From Puteibacter caeruleilacunae (GTDB lineage: Bacteria > Bacteroidota > Bacteroidia > Bacteroidales > Prolixibacteraceae), in contig SJCO01000019.1 of assembly GCA_005217565.1 (NCBI GenBank), positions 1,165-65,164 of the forward strand: a stretch of DNA of 64,000 bases, in the 5' to 3' direction. Both the position numbers and the translations under genes were made by a program. Positions 1-10,000 of the stretch are shown here, one piece after another (the stretch's first letter is position 1; every line of letters starts with the position of its first letter). Below the pieces are notes generated by a model. The model ran no database searches. It was not told where the DNA came from and saw only the letters and a program-made list of their open reading frames with translations.

Positions 1-62
1 AGAACTAAATTTCAAAATGACAAAGAACGTTTTAGGCTTAATGAGCCAAATTTGTTTAATAT

Positions 63-608
63 TTAATAACGTCCCAATTTTAATGGGACACTAGTGAAAT
101 GTAGATCTTTTCCATCAATTATTTTCTCCAAAGCTCGGAGTGGTTCACCATTTGTAAGTTTTCTCATGCTTTGAAGTGATTGACCGATTGGTTTATCCTC
201 GTTTCGAAGGAGCGAAGAAATCTCACCTTTGGAATCTTTAGTTGAGAGATTGTGAAGAGTGTTTGAAACATCATAAAGGGGAAACCATCTTGATGAATTT
301 GATGCATAATATTTGAATCCACAGAGATTTCCCTTATCTCTTCTTTTTTCAATACTCTTGACATCAATTCGAGCATCAAGTGACGGAGATAGGTACCCCC
401 ACGGCGATTGTAGTTGACTAACCAACCATATTGTATCTCCAGGTTTAACCACTGATGCGGGTCCGTTTATTCCTCTAGTAACATGGTATACGGGCATATT
501 GAATCCTTGATCATACTTTTGTAATTCTGCAAACCAAGAATCGTTTGGATCTTTGGGAAAATTAATCTTTATTCGTCTCTTTACGTAATGGATAAAGTCA
601 CTTGCCAT
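63..608 (-). CDS. Hypothetical protein, possible defence-locus member
   Basis: I do not recognise a named family. The 181-residue product is soluble, with no signal peptide or membrane segment. It is rich in charged and aromatic residues, with a conserved-looking stretch 'VKPGDTIWLVSQL' near residues 54-66 and 'WFPLYDVS' near residue 108. It starts at the ATG at 608 and is transcribed away from the 159-aa gene at 839, about 230 bp off. Lying beside one broken and one intact TIR gene, it may belong to a defence island; that is inference from position only. No frameshift is seen, and base composition resembles the flanks. Confidence 0.6.
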   Translation of the reverse strand: MASDFIHYVKRRIKINFPKDPNDSWFAELQKYDQGFNMPVYHVTRGINGPASVVKPGDTIWLVSQLQSPWGYLSPSLDARIDVKSIEKRRDKGNLCGFKYYASNSSRWFPLYDVSNTLHNLSTKDSKGEISSLLRNEDKPIGQSLQSMRKLTNGEPLRALEKIIDGKDLHFTSVPLKLGRY

Positions 609-838
609 GATAAATAATTTCCTGAGAATAACCTTTTATAATCACACCTATAGTTGTCTGTTTTATTTTCGAAATTTCTTATTCAACATTCTTATCTGGC
701 TCAACTTCTGTAGGTGTACAATATTTACCATGCCAATACCTGTGAATGCATAAAGTTTTATAAAAACAAATATAAAGATACGCTAAAGCATAGATAAAAT
801 CACTAATTTTATTAAACAATAGTAATTACAAAAGCAAT

Positions 839-1318
839 ATGACGTTAAAGAGTTTAAGAAGTTGGTTGGATAAATGGCAACTTAATAACCTAAAGATTAA
901 TACCGGATTCTTGGAAGTGGATCTTAATTTCTCAGAACAGGATAAGGAAGCTGCTTGGGAAATGTATGTCGAACTGCTAACTCGTATATCAACCCAACAA
1001 TTAGATGAAAAACATGGAGATGAAAAAACTGCTTTAGATAGTATTCATTCTATTTTTAATACAACAAGAGAAATTCTGAAAAAGAAAGGGAGTTCTTGTG
1101 TGCAGTTTAGCAAAATCGCAATTGTTGTTCTTAATCAGATTGTGCGCCCCTTTACTGCTAAGTGGCATAAGAAAAGCGAAGAGGAGGCATTTGCCGATCC
1201 AGAAGAATGTTTAGAATTTCGGAATGACTTAACAAGATTGCAGATAGAACTAAAAAAATACACTCATTTGTTAAGTGAAATTGCAGAGGTCGAGGATCTT
1301 ACGGATTTAGAAAGATAG
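839..1318 (+). CDS. Conserved-looking hypothetical protein, partner of a TIR-domain gene
   Basis: The product is a 159-residue, soluble, mostly alpha-helical protein with no signal peptide. Notable blocks are 'AAWEMYVELLTRISTQ' (about residues 38-53), 'VVLNQIVRPFTAKWH' (about 96-110), and an acidic C-terminus 'IAEVEDLTDLER'. No named Pfam family comes to mind. The stop codon lies 11 bp before the start of an MTH538-like TIR gene that has a good AGAGGAG ribosome site, so the two were almost certainly one operon. The likely role is a partner or regulator of that TIR effector, by inference. The ORF itself is intact although the TIR gene is broken. Confidence 0.7.
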   Translation: MTLKSLRSWLDKWQLNNLKINTGFLEVDLNFSEQDKEAAWEMYVELLTRISTQQLDEKHGDEKTALDSIHSIFNTTREILKKKGSSCVQFSKIAIVVLNQIVRPFTAKWHKKSEEEAFADPEECLEFRNDLTRLQIELKKYTHLLSEIAEVEDLTDLER

Positions 1319-1329
1319 AGGAGTTAACT

Positions 1330-1725
1330 ATGAGAAATGTTTTTGTTAGCTATGCACATCGACTAGTTCAGGATTCTGCAGACCATTTCAGAAGAACGTT
1401 TGGTATTGAGCGTGGTGCCTTTTCTGATCTTTCATTATCGAACAGAGATATTGGACACTAAACGGATAATTATAATAAGGACCATTTCATTAGGCCTAAA
1501 AATAGAAAGTCTTCGGTTACTATTATTTTAATTGGTGCAGAGACTGGAAAGCGCTGGTGGATTGACTGGGAAATCTACTATAGCTTGTTAAGTACTGTAG
1601 GGAACGGACGAAATGGAATTTTGGGAATACGAATACCAAACAAATCTCATACTGTACCTTAACGAATGTTAGAGAATTCACACATGTGTAGAATCATTGA
1701 TTGGTATAAAAATGCAAACAACTAA
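1330..1725 (+). pseudogene. Broken MTH538/ThsB-like TIR-domain protein
   Basis: One reading frame from ATG 1330 gives a recognisable TIR-like domain of the MTH538/DUF1863 type, the type used by Thoeris ThsB. It begins MRNVFVSYAH, continues with KSSVTIILIGAETGKRWWID and WEIYYSL, then GILGIRIPN and IIDWY. The frame is interrupted in place by TAA at 1459-1461 and TAA at 1660-1662 before the final TAA at 1723-1725, with no frameshift between the pieces. The segment just after the first stop, where the family normally has an 'IRxxI' stretch, also looks eroded. An AGAGGAG site precedes the ATG. I read this as a recently inactivated effector gene in an operon with the 159-aa gene upstream. Stop-codon recoding is much less likely. 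Confidence 0.75.
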
Positions 1726-2241
1726 AAACCTGATACCACTAATAGTACAGATATTGGAAATAATGGCGGTGACAAGGTAACCTGTTGGTAGATTTGTGAT
1801 GACAAGTAAGCAATAGTACAATGATAGATTCATTTGAGACGTAAAACGAGGTCGTTATATAATACGTTTTCTAAGTAGTATGAAGTAGCTATAACTTTCC
1901 ACCATCATAAAAATCTTTTTTCATAATATTTCAAATTTCTGATAATTTTCATTCGCTTTCTTTCTTATTATTATTTAAATTAGCAGAAGCTAGAATCTAG
2001 CCCAAAAAACGGAACTAACTTGAAAGACAAGCCTCAAATAGTACTAATACGTCACGAGAACAATTTCCAGATTAGATCATGAATGCTGTATAGCTATGAG
2101 ATATGAATGTAGTGATCTAATAAGGTTATAGGTAAGAGCTCTGAATTTTGTTCGTTTTGTTTAATTGGTAGGTTTTTGAATTGTTAATCTATGTTAGGAT
2201 TTATATTATGACGTTATTTAGGCTTTAATACTAAGACGAAA
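1726..2241. other. Intergenic stretch, 516 bp
   Basis: No ORF of useful length, clear hairpin or promoter match was seen. The sequence is AT-rich with many stops in all frames. It separates the broken TIR operon from the DUF1883-TIR gene and may hold further decayed sequence. Confidence 0.4.
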
Positions 2242-3012
2242 ATGAAATTTAACTACTATAATTTAGGACAATTGCAGCGAGGACAAATTGTCGAAGTAAC
2301 CTTGCAAGGAAATGCAGCGAATGTAAGACTGATGGATTCTTCAAATTTTCAAAACTATAAGAGTGGCCGAAGACATCATTATTACGGTGGATTAGCAAGA
2401 AGTTCTCCTGTTAGATTGCAAGTGCCAAATTCAGGCCGGTGGTATGTAACTGTTGATATGCAGGGATTAAGGGGATCAGTTCGAACATCTGTGCGGACAT
2501 TACCTAGTCCGTTGCCGGATATCAGACAGCCAGCATTATCGACAGTCCCCTCATTGGTACAAGATAAGAATAAACCGCCAGAATATGATTTTGAGGAAAG
2601 AGAATACGATGTCTTTATATCTCATGCTTCAGAAGATAAGGCTGAAGTTGTTAGACCTCTCGCAACTGCATTGAAGGCTGAAGGCCTTGCTGTGTGGTAT
2701 GATGAATTTGAACTTAAAATTGGAGATTCGTTACGCAGGAAAATTGATAAAGGTCTTGCAAATAGTAGGTTTGGAATTGTTGTTTTGTCAAAAGATTTTA
2801 TCCGAAAGGGATGGACGAATTATGAACTCGATGGCATTATCACTAAATCTATGACGAACGAACAAGTTGTCTTACCCATTTGGCACAATATAACCAAAAA
2901 GGAAGTAGTGGATTATAGTCCTTCTCTTGCTGATAAGTTAGCTCGTAATACTGCTACATATACCGTTGAGGAAATTGCTATAGAAATAGCAGAAGTAATA
3001 AATAGAAAATAA
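2242..3012 (+). CDS. DUF1883 and TIR domain protein, putative NADase effector
   Basis: The protein has 256 residues and two domains. Residues 1 to about 87 match the DUF1883 beta-rich module ('YYNLGQLQRGQIVEVTLQG' at the start, then 'GRWYVTVDM'). A proline-rich linker follows, and residues 121-256 form a TIR domain: 'EYDVFISHASEDK' opens it, 'GLAVWYDEFELKIGD' is the BB-loop region, and 'WTNYELDGI' carries Glu195, the position of the catalytic glutamate in NAD-cleaving TIRs. There is no signal peptide. In bacteria such proteins act as cytosolic abortive-infection effectors; NADase activity and phage defence are inferred from the family. It stands alone on the plus strand, without an obvious partner except the worn TIR operon upstream. 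Confidence 0.8.
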   Translation: MKFNYYNLGQLQRGQIVEVTLQGNAANVRLMDSSNFQNYKSGRRHHYYGGLARSSPVRLQVPNSGRWYVTVDMQGLRGSVRTSVRTLPSPLPDIRQPALSTVPSLVQDKNKPPEYDFEEREYDVFISHASEDKAEVVRPLATALKAEGLAVWYDEFELKIGDSLRRKIDKGLANSRFGIVVLSKDFIRKGWTNYELDGIITKSMTNEQVVLPIWHNITKKEVVDYSPSLADKLARNTATYTVEEIAIEIAEVINRK

Positions 3013-3395
3013 GAGTAAGGGCGAAATCTAGAGCTGTAATTACATTGAATGAGTGATTTTTGATTAAAAACAAAAATAAGATTGATTTTAAGTGTTGCCA
3101 ATAAGCAAATTAAGTGTTTTTTTTAGCTCGAATATAACCTATCGAATGAAAACTTTTAAAATAAAATTATCCTGCTAACCTTGAGGTGTATATCCGCCGA
3201 CTGGTGCTGTTACTTTTCATTGGCATTGGGGCATTGGGGCATCGAGGCGAAGGAGTGGATGGATCTGCTTGATTCCACGACTTGCTTCCCTACTATATGG
3301 ATGACCCTCCCTCTTGTACTACTCCCTCAAACTCCGTATCTTGTAGAATATCTTCGTGTTAGTATGCGATGATTTCGGATAAAATATACAGAGCA
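3013..3395. other. Intergenic stretch with worn repeat elements
   Basis: No convincing gene. It contains the 31-bp element at 3181-3211 (second copy at 17387), a tandem GGGGCATT pair around 3227-3240, and a CCACGACTTGCTTC string near 3275 that recurs at 28996 within a hairpin repeat. It reads as a graveyard of small repeats between the TIR gene and the beta-propeller gene. Confidence 0.45.
3181..3211. repeat. 31-bp dispersed repeat, copy 1
   Basis: This sequence matches 17387-17417 at 30 of 31 positions; the one difference is A or G at the tenth base. The core CCGCCGACTGGTGCTGTT is GC-rich against an AT-rich background. A weaker relative may lie in the minus-strand remnant at 32834-32965. 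Origin unknown. Confidence 0.7.
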
Positions 3396-4562
3396 ATGAA
3401 AAACCTACTATTTCTTTTACTTATTTCAATATGCCCTTTTGCTGTGGTTGGGCAAAGTGTGGTTAGAGTGCCAATCGGACAAAATATCGATGAAAAGAAA
3501 GAGGTTAAACTAAGTGAGGTTGCCAGGGAGATGACTTTTGTGCCACTCGAGACTAAAGAGGGGTGTATGATGGATGCTGATATCAGCAAGGTTGAGGTAT
3601 TTGAGAACGTTATTTTTGTGAGCGACTTTACTTTTATCTATCGATTTGATATGGATGGGAAGTTTATCAATCGAATTGGGAAAATAGGCAATGGTCCGGG
3701 TGAGTATGTGAAGGGAATACAAACTTTTCTTATCGATAAACAAAAGCGGCGACTTATGTTCTTTGATTCTATCTCGAAGAGAATAATGCAGTACGATTTC
3801 GAGGGGAATTTTATTACGGGGAAGAATGTTAGCTTTCTGCCTGGTATGTGTGAGTGGGTGAGCGATGATAGTTTTGCTGTGTACAATATGGGTTTTTCCT
3901 ATGAAAGGGAACCGTGGAGAGATCTTTATGTGATGACCGATGATGCTAAGGCCCTTCAGAAAAATAAGTTCAAAAAGCAAGCGGATAAGCGGTACGGACT
4001 GATGATTTATCCTCCTATATTCTTCCGGTACAATGGAATGGTGAGGTATAAAAATCCGCACGAGAATATCATCTACAATATAAGTCGTGATGATAAGCCT
4101 AATCCGGTGTATTACCTCGATTATGGCAAATATGAGCGATACAGCGATGTTGACGATGCTATTATTAAAGTGAAAAATGGCGTGGGAACGAATCTTCGTA
4201 ATCCTAAAAGTACTGAGAAGATTGGTTTAATTGGTATGAGTGAGACTGATGATTTCTTGTTCATGGACTATGGGCATCGTGAGGGCCGTAGATTTGCTGC
4301 TTATAATAAGAAAGACAAGAGCTTTTATCAGATATTCGACAACGACTTCGAACTGTATGGTTTTAAGGATGACCTGCACAATGGTCTTCCGCTGTTGCCT
4401 AAACACAATATCGCTAATAATGTCTTCATCATGAGTTATCATGCCTGGAAGGTGAAAGAGTATCTGCAAGGTAAATCGAACCTTTCTCCGCGCTTAAAAA
4501 AGATTGTCGATGCAATTGATGAGAGTGATAATCCGATACTGATATTCGTGGAGTTGAAGTAG
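3396..4562 (+). CDS. Secreted 6-bladed beta-propeller protein
   Basis: The product begins at the internal ATG (3396), because the signal peptide MKNLLFLLLISICPFAVVG starts there; an upstream in-frame ATG at 3369 would add nine charged residues before it. The mature part is about 370 residues and matches the Bacteroidota 6-bladed beta-propeller family (the former DUF5128 type). It has an N-terminal 'LSEVAREMTFVPLET' strand and NHL-like blades such as 'FDMDGKFINRIGKIGNGPGEY'. It is probably periplasmic or surface-exposed, with a binding rather than catalytic role. It is monocistronic and faces the minus-strand Sus operon across a shared terminator. Confidence 0.75.
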   Translation: MKNLLFLLLISICPFAVVGQSVVRVPIGQNIDEKKEVKLSEVAREMTFVPLETKEGCMMDADISKVEVFENVIFVSDFTFIYRFDMDGKFINRIGKIGNGPGEYVKGIQTFLIDKQKRRLMFFDSISKRIMQYDFEGNFITGKNVSFLPGMCEWVSDDSFAVYNMGFSYEREPWRDLYVMTDDAKALQKNKFKKQADKRYGLMIYPPIFFRYNGMVRYKNPHENIIYNISRDDKPNPVYYLDYGKYERYSDVDDAIIKVKNGVGTNLRNPKSTEKIGLIGMSETDDFLFMDYGHREGRRFAAYNKKDKSFYQIFDNDFELYGFKDDLHNGLPLLPKHNIANNVFIMSYHAWKVKEYLQGKSNLSPRLKKIVDAIDESDNPILIFVELK

Positions 4563-4628
4563 CAAGGGGAGCCTTTTGTGTCAGCTTTGGAGTCTCATGG
4601 TTATTTGAAATTTCTATTATCGAAATTA

Positions 4629-4719
4629 TAAGAGACTGTTTTAACGGAATGATATTTTGAATAATTGTGATTCAGTTAGGAACTCACTATACTCAAAACT
4701 CATTAAAAACAGCCTCTTA
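4629..4719. terminator. Long-looped inverted repeat between convergent genes
   Basis: Arms at 4629-4643 (TAAGAGACTGTTTTA) and 4705-4719 (AAAAACAGCCTCTTA) pair over nearly all positions around a loop of about 61 bases. It lies between the plus-strand propeller gene and the minus-strand lipoprotein gene, so a bidirectional terminator is likely. Confidence 0.5.
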
Positions 4720-4752
4720 ATTTATTGCGTATTGATAGATGAAGTCTTCAGG

Positions 4753-5196
4753 TTATTCTATGAGGATTACCTCCCAATCTCTTGTTGTTCCGTCAGCTGA
4801 ATGCAAGCGATATTTAAATGGTCCGTTATCTTCCGAGAAATCACTCAAGATGCCTGCCATAGGGGAACCATCTAGTGGCTCAATACTTTTTGACCGGTGT
4901 GAAAATATGATTCCCATATTTGATCGATCAGCCCCAGCATTAATCTTAACTGTGGCAATAGCATTTAAACTATCTACTTCGGTTTCGATACTTTCCAGTT
5001 TTCGTTTTATTCCGGTTACCATAATGGAGTCCGTATAGAATTCATTCAGCTCATGCTCTTCTTCTAATGCTGTAAAAACATGGACAACATCAATGTATGC
5101 ATGATCTCCCCATTGACCTTCATCGAATTCAATTCTTGGTTCGCAAGACGTAAGTATTGCAAGTATTGCTATGGTAGCTAATAAAATTTTTCTCAT
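4753..5196 (-). CDS. Small lipoprotein downstream of SusD
   Basis: A lipoprotein of about 147 residues. I place the start at the ATG at 5196 because AAGGA lies just upstream of it; an ATG five codons earlier (5211) is possible. The signal MRKILLATIAILAILTSC ends in a lipobox cysteine. The C-terminus 'ADGTTRDWEVILIE' resembles the last beta-strand of immunoglobulin-like domains seen in SusE-like and PCMD-type surface lipoproteins. It is the last gene of the SusC-SusD operon, 19 bp after susD, and is probably a surface glycan-binding accessory lipoprotein. No specific family can be named with certainty. Confidence 0.7.
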   Translation of the reverse strand: MRKILLATIAILAILTSCEPRIEFDEGQWGDHAYIDVVHVFTALEEEHELNEFYTDSIMVTGIKRKLESIETEVDSLNAIATVKINAGADRSNMGIIFSHRSKSIEPLDGSPMAGILSDFSEDNGPFKYRLHSADGTTRDWEVILIE

Positions 5197-5215
5197 AATT
5201 TTTCCTTTCATAATT

Positions 5216-7066
5216 TTATTTCCATCCAGGATTTTGGATTAGATCAACTCCATTTTCTTTGTATAAATCAATTTCAGATGAAGGAATCGACGATAAATAA
5301 TCTCTGCTAGCAACGATCCCAAAACCTTCTCCATTTGGTTGAAACTCCGGTTCTTTAAATAAGGGCCAAATATTACCACTTGGTAAAATATCAAAATCAG
5401 TACCCTGTTCAATATCTAACTCATCTACATTGGTTACGCCATCATTTTTGGCTGTGATAGCTGGAGTTGGATCCTGACTGTTGAAATAATAAACAAATTC
5501 TTCAGCATTGGCACCCTCTGGTTTCCATCCATTGATTGCATCCTCAAAAGCGGCCCAACGCTTTAAATCATTCAGTCGAAATCCTTCAAATGCCAACTCT
5601 ACTGTACGTTCTCTTCTGATTTCATTAACTACATTTGTTTCACTTGGATTAAAAGCAAATGCAGGATCATAGTTAACATCCCAACTATTGACAGCTGCTA
5701 AATCCATATGAGTCATATTAATTCGATCCCTTAAAACATTCACCGTCTTATCTAAATCGTCTTGAGTAATTATTCCTAGAATCGCCTTCGCTTCGGCATA
5801 ATTTAATAATGCTTCCCCATATCTTATAAGTATTTCATCGGTTTCTCCAGCACGATATTGAGTAGCATCGTTAACAGCACCTTTGTATCGTCTAAAACCA
5901 GTGCTACTTTTTCCTGTTTGTTTCGCAGAAATATACGGATATCTGGATTCTACGCTAGTTCTTCCTGGGATGTCAATTAAGCGCCCGCGATCAGGAGTAT
6001 AAATTGATTGACGAAAACGAGGATCAAGATTTTGTGATTTTTCCGTCAAGGTTACTAAATCATAATTAGAAGCACTTTGAGGGATGCCATCTTTGTCAAG
6101 GTATTGATCAACTAAACGTCTTGTTACAGAGCGACCATTGACACCAATCATACTATAGAAATTATTACTCTTTTCCATTATATCATTAATGTATACAGCA
6201 TAGAAAAAGGCACCCGGGACTTTTGATGCATCGTCCTGAGCAAGAAATTGATTGTATGGTTCATCCCCTGATTTGAATATATTATCACCTTGTCTGGCAA
6301 TTAAGTCTTCAAGGGTAGGAGCAACTATATTCAGATATTTTGCACCGTCGCTGCCGGCCACAGCAAAAGGTGTCCCTTTAGCTCCATGATATCGTTCCCA
6401 AGTACCTTCGTATAATGCTACTCGGCTTTTTATTGTCATTGCTGTTTCTTTATTTACTCTTCCAGATAATGCTGCTCCTTCTAAGTGCCAAGACATGTTT
6501 ACAATAGCAGAATCCAGATCCGTTAAGATAAAATCAACTACTTCTTGTCTGCTTGCACGAGGAGAATATAGCCTGATATCGTCTGTGGCTAGAGGTTCAT
6601 CAATAATAGGAACTCCTCCAAATGTCTTAAGAAGTTTAAAATATTGATTGGCACGCCAGTAATATGCTTCACCTATATATTGATTGGCAATATCATCTCT
6701 CTCTCCGACTTTTTCATAATTGACTAAGAAATAATTAGCAGCACGGATTTTATCATATGTATTATCCCAAGTGCTATTACTAATATCAGCTATACCTGTG
6801 TTATTTTTAGTATAGAGATTTGATGTTACTTCATGCGAGTCTAATTGGATATCAGAATTTTGATCTTTAGTTCCATTATCACCATAGTCATAACGTGAAA
6901 TCACATATAATCCATTAACATATGCTTCCAGATGTGATACATCAGTAAAATATACACCTTCACTTAAAGTATCTTGTGGTACCCTATCTAAAAAGCTGTC
7001 GTCACACGAAAAGGTACATACAGCTATTGTTAGTAGCCAAATTATATTTGAATATGATTTTTTCAT
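5216..7066 (-). CDS. SusD/RagB family outer-membrane lipoprotein
   Basis: A 616-residue SusD-like protein, normal in length. The signal peptide ends 'LTIAVCTFSC', with lipidated Cys21, followed by the typical N-terminal block 'FLDRVPQDTLSEGVYFTD'. Family TPR-like motifs are visible: 'IRAANYFLVNYE', 'YIGEAYYWRANQYFKLLKTFGGVPII' in pieces, and near the C-terminus 'EIRRERTVELAFEGFRLNDLKRW', the standard SusD signature. It caps the SusC barrel and captures the ligand at the cell surface. It lies 10 bp downstream of susC in the same operon. The substrate cannot be told from sequence. Confidence 0.95.
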   Translation of the reverse strand: MKKSYSNIIWLLTIAVCTFSCDDSFLDRVPQDTLSEGVYFTDVSHLEAYVNGLYVISRYDYGDNGTKDQNSDIQLDSHEVTSNLYTKNNTGIADISNSTWDNTYDKIRAANYFLVNYEKVGERDDIANQYIGEAYYWRANQYFKLLKTFGGVPIIDEPLATDDIRLYSPRASRQEVVDFILTDLDSAIVNMSWHLEGAALSGRVNKETAMTIKSRVALYEGTWERYHGAKGTPFAVAGSDGAKYLNIVAPTLEDLIARQGDNIFKSGDEPYNQFLAQDDASKVPGAFFYAVYINDIMEKSNNFYSMIGVNGRSVTRRLVDQYLDKDGIPQSASNYDLVTLTEKSQNLDPRFRQSIYTPDRGRLIDIPGRTSVESRYPYISAKQTGKSSTGFRRYKGAVNDATQYRAGETDEILIRYGEALLNYAEAKAILGIITQDDLDKTVNVLRDRINMTHMDLAAVNSWDVNYDPAFAFNPSETNVVNEIRRERTVELAFEGFRLNDLKRWAAFEDAINGWKPEGANAEEFVYYFNSQDPTPAITAKNDGVTNVDELDIEQGTDFDILPSGNIWPLFKEPEFQPNGEGFGIVASRDYLSSIPSSEIDLYKENGVDLIQNPGWK

Positions 7067-7076
7067 TGCTTTCTTT

Positions 7077-10000
7077 TTAAAATTCTAAATTTATACCACA
7101 TGAAATAATGCGCTGCGAGGGATAGCCTTGACCATTAGATGCGGCCAGCAATTCTGGATCGAATTTCACAAATGATTTTTGATATATGTAACCAAGATTT
7201 TCAGCACTTATATATATGTGTGTCCTACTAAGACCTTTTATTTTAGGCAGAGTATATCCTAATTTTACATTCCTTATCCTTAGGTGAGCTAAATTCAAGT
7301 CGTAATAGTCATTAGCTCTGCTTAAATTCTTATTAGTCAAATCAAGTCTTGGATAAAAAGCTTCAGGATTAGTTACTGACCAATAACCGAGATCCACATT
7401 CTCTTGAAAGAATGGTGAATGGAATTTATTACCATCAGTACCAAAAACATATGGATTAGCTGAATATTTATTCCATTGACCAACTCCATCTAGCAATACC
7501 GACAAGCTAATGTTGTTCCAATCTGCCGACAGATTAATTGAGTAGGTTTTGCGGGGATAGTTAAATCCATTTTTAATAACGTCTCCCATAGCATACCATA
7601 CTCCTCCATCGCCTGAACTAATCTGACCATCACCATTTAAATCCTTCAGCATCACATCTCCAGGATAGTACCAGGAACTTCCTTGAAAAACATTATTGTA
7701 TAAATCGGCTGTGTTCTGAGCCAGACCATTAAATGCATAATGGTAATTTTGTCCAAACACTTCCCCAGGATACCATTGTCCACTAATTTGCCCTGTACCA
7801 GAGTTTTCAAATTCAACTACATAGCCAATGTAGTCACTAAGACTAAAACCAACTTGATATTTAACATCTTTTCCTGCTATTTTAAACGCAGTATCTCTCC
7901 AATTAAGAGATAACTCCCAACCACGTGTTTCAGTCGTTGAATTGTTAGATTTTGGAACATCACTACCAAGAACTTCTGGCAAAACCATTGGAAAGCCAAC
8001 TTGATCATGCATGGTACGTTGATACCAATCATAAGTAAATGATAAACGTTGACTAAAAGCAGTAAGGTCAATTGCAAAATCGATACTGGTAGGTTTTGAC
8101 CAGGTTAGATCTGAAGAGACTAGTTCTGGCATTTTAGTGTAAGATGCTAATTCTCCTCCGGTAATTAAATTTGTTTTGCCAGCTGCTCCTGTATAACTCG
8201 AAGTTTCGATGCTTGGGTAGAATGGATAATTACCTAAGTTTGCAGGATTACCATCTCCAGATGTTGCCCATGAACCCCGCACTTTAAAATCTGAGATAAT
8301 ATCTTTAAGCGGCCAGAAGTTTTCTTTGGCTGCATTCCATGCTACAGATACAGAAGGAAAGATTGCCCAACGATCTTTTGCTAAAAAACGAGAAGTGGCA
8401 TCATATCGCGTATTTATTTCGAGTAAATATTTACCAGCGTAATTGTAGTTAATACGTCCATAAAATCCCCTTGTTGCATAATCCTGAATCTCATCATCTG
8501 CAAATTCTTCCCCGCTAATTCCAGCTAATGTAGTATTGGTTATACTAAAAAAATCATTCCCTGAACCTGTCAAAGTAGTATACTTTTGATATTCCTGTTG
8601 AACACCGGCAAGGATATAAAAATGATGTTTCCTGATATCCTTCGTGTAAGAGGTATTAATATCAAAAGTGTAATAATCGGTCATTTTCATTACCCTATTC
8701 ATGGATGACATATTAATCGATCTATTATGACGATCGGTCGTGCCATCAGGAAGTGTTTGTTCGAAACTCAAATCAGTACGGTATTTATGGGAACTGGTAT
8801 TGCGGTATGTATAACGACCGTTAATTATCCAATTCTTTACTGGCTCTAATTTTACTCCACCTGTTAATGTAAGCTTATTGTTGTCTATTTTCTCATATCC
8901 ACCCGTTCCATCTAAGTTGGGTAAAATACTAAAGTCCATTATTCCACCACCCGGCGCTACTTCTGCCCATATTGGCCAAGCATATGAAAGATCAGCCCAT
9001 ATTTTACTATAATTTCGTCCTCCACCTCTATAAGAAGGACCTGTTTCTTTTGTTTTTACGTAATCTGCTGAGAAGTTTAGATTTAACCATTTCGATACGT
9101 CAATGTTGGTGCGTATTAAAGCATTGTAACGGTTTTTATAGTTGTCTACATCCTTTAAAATACCATTGTTTTGTTTGTATCCAACACTGGCATAATACGT
9201 TGCCTTAGCTCCCCCTCCGGATACACTTAAATTGTGATTATGACTTGGAACTACATCTTTAATTACTTCATCAACATGATTTACAAAGCCATAACCACCA
9301 TACTTAATATCCCATTGCTTACTGTTTTTTGCATAGACTCCATATGGAATATAAGAAGGATCAATGCCTTCAAAAGCTGGATTATCAAAATCACCTTGTT
9401 GCCATGCCAGAATTCTTGCCATCTGTAATTCATCTAACATACCTGCTTTACCACCTCCATCTCTATTTCTGAAAGCTTCATTAATATAGGTGGCCCACTC
9501 ATATGATTGTAATTGCTCCGGAGTATTGGTAGGACTGGCAAAACTTATATTACCAGAGTAATTAACTTTCATCGCAGTATTCTTTTTACCTGTTTTGGTG
9601 GTAATGATTACCGCACCATATGGAGCTCTAGAACCATAAATAGCCGTGGAAGCTCCATCTTTTAGAACTGAAATAGTTTCGATGTCATTAGGATTCACAT
9701 CTGCAATGGATCTTTCTACACCATCAACAAGAACTAGTGGCTCGGCTGATTTTGTTTCAAAATCACCATTACTTTTTAGGCCTAGCCCTGTAAAGCCTCG
9801 AATATTTAAGGATGGCGTTGCTTCAGGAGCCCCACTGGGAGTGCGAACGTTTAATCCAGGAACCGTTCCAATCAATCCATCAGCAGCTGTTCGCAATGGT
9901 CTGTTTTCAAGTGTTTCTCCTTTTATTTGGCTCACTGCAGCTGTTAAGTGTGATTTCTTTTGCATGCCATAGGCTACCACAACAACTTCTTCAACACCAA

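Noticed and set aside
1330-1725. Stop-codon readthrough giving a functional TIR protein
   Set aside because: Two separate TAA stops and an eroded segment next to the first favour loss of function over recoding.
3510-4061. 183-codon minus-strand frame inside the beta-propeller gene
   Set aside because: Shadow frame of a clearly coding plus-strand gene; the protein has no signal peptide or motif.
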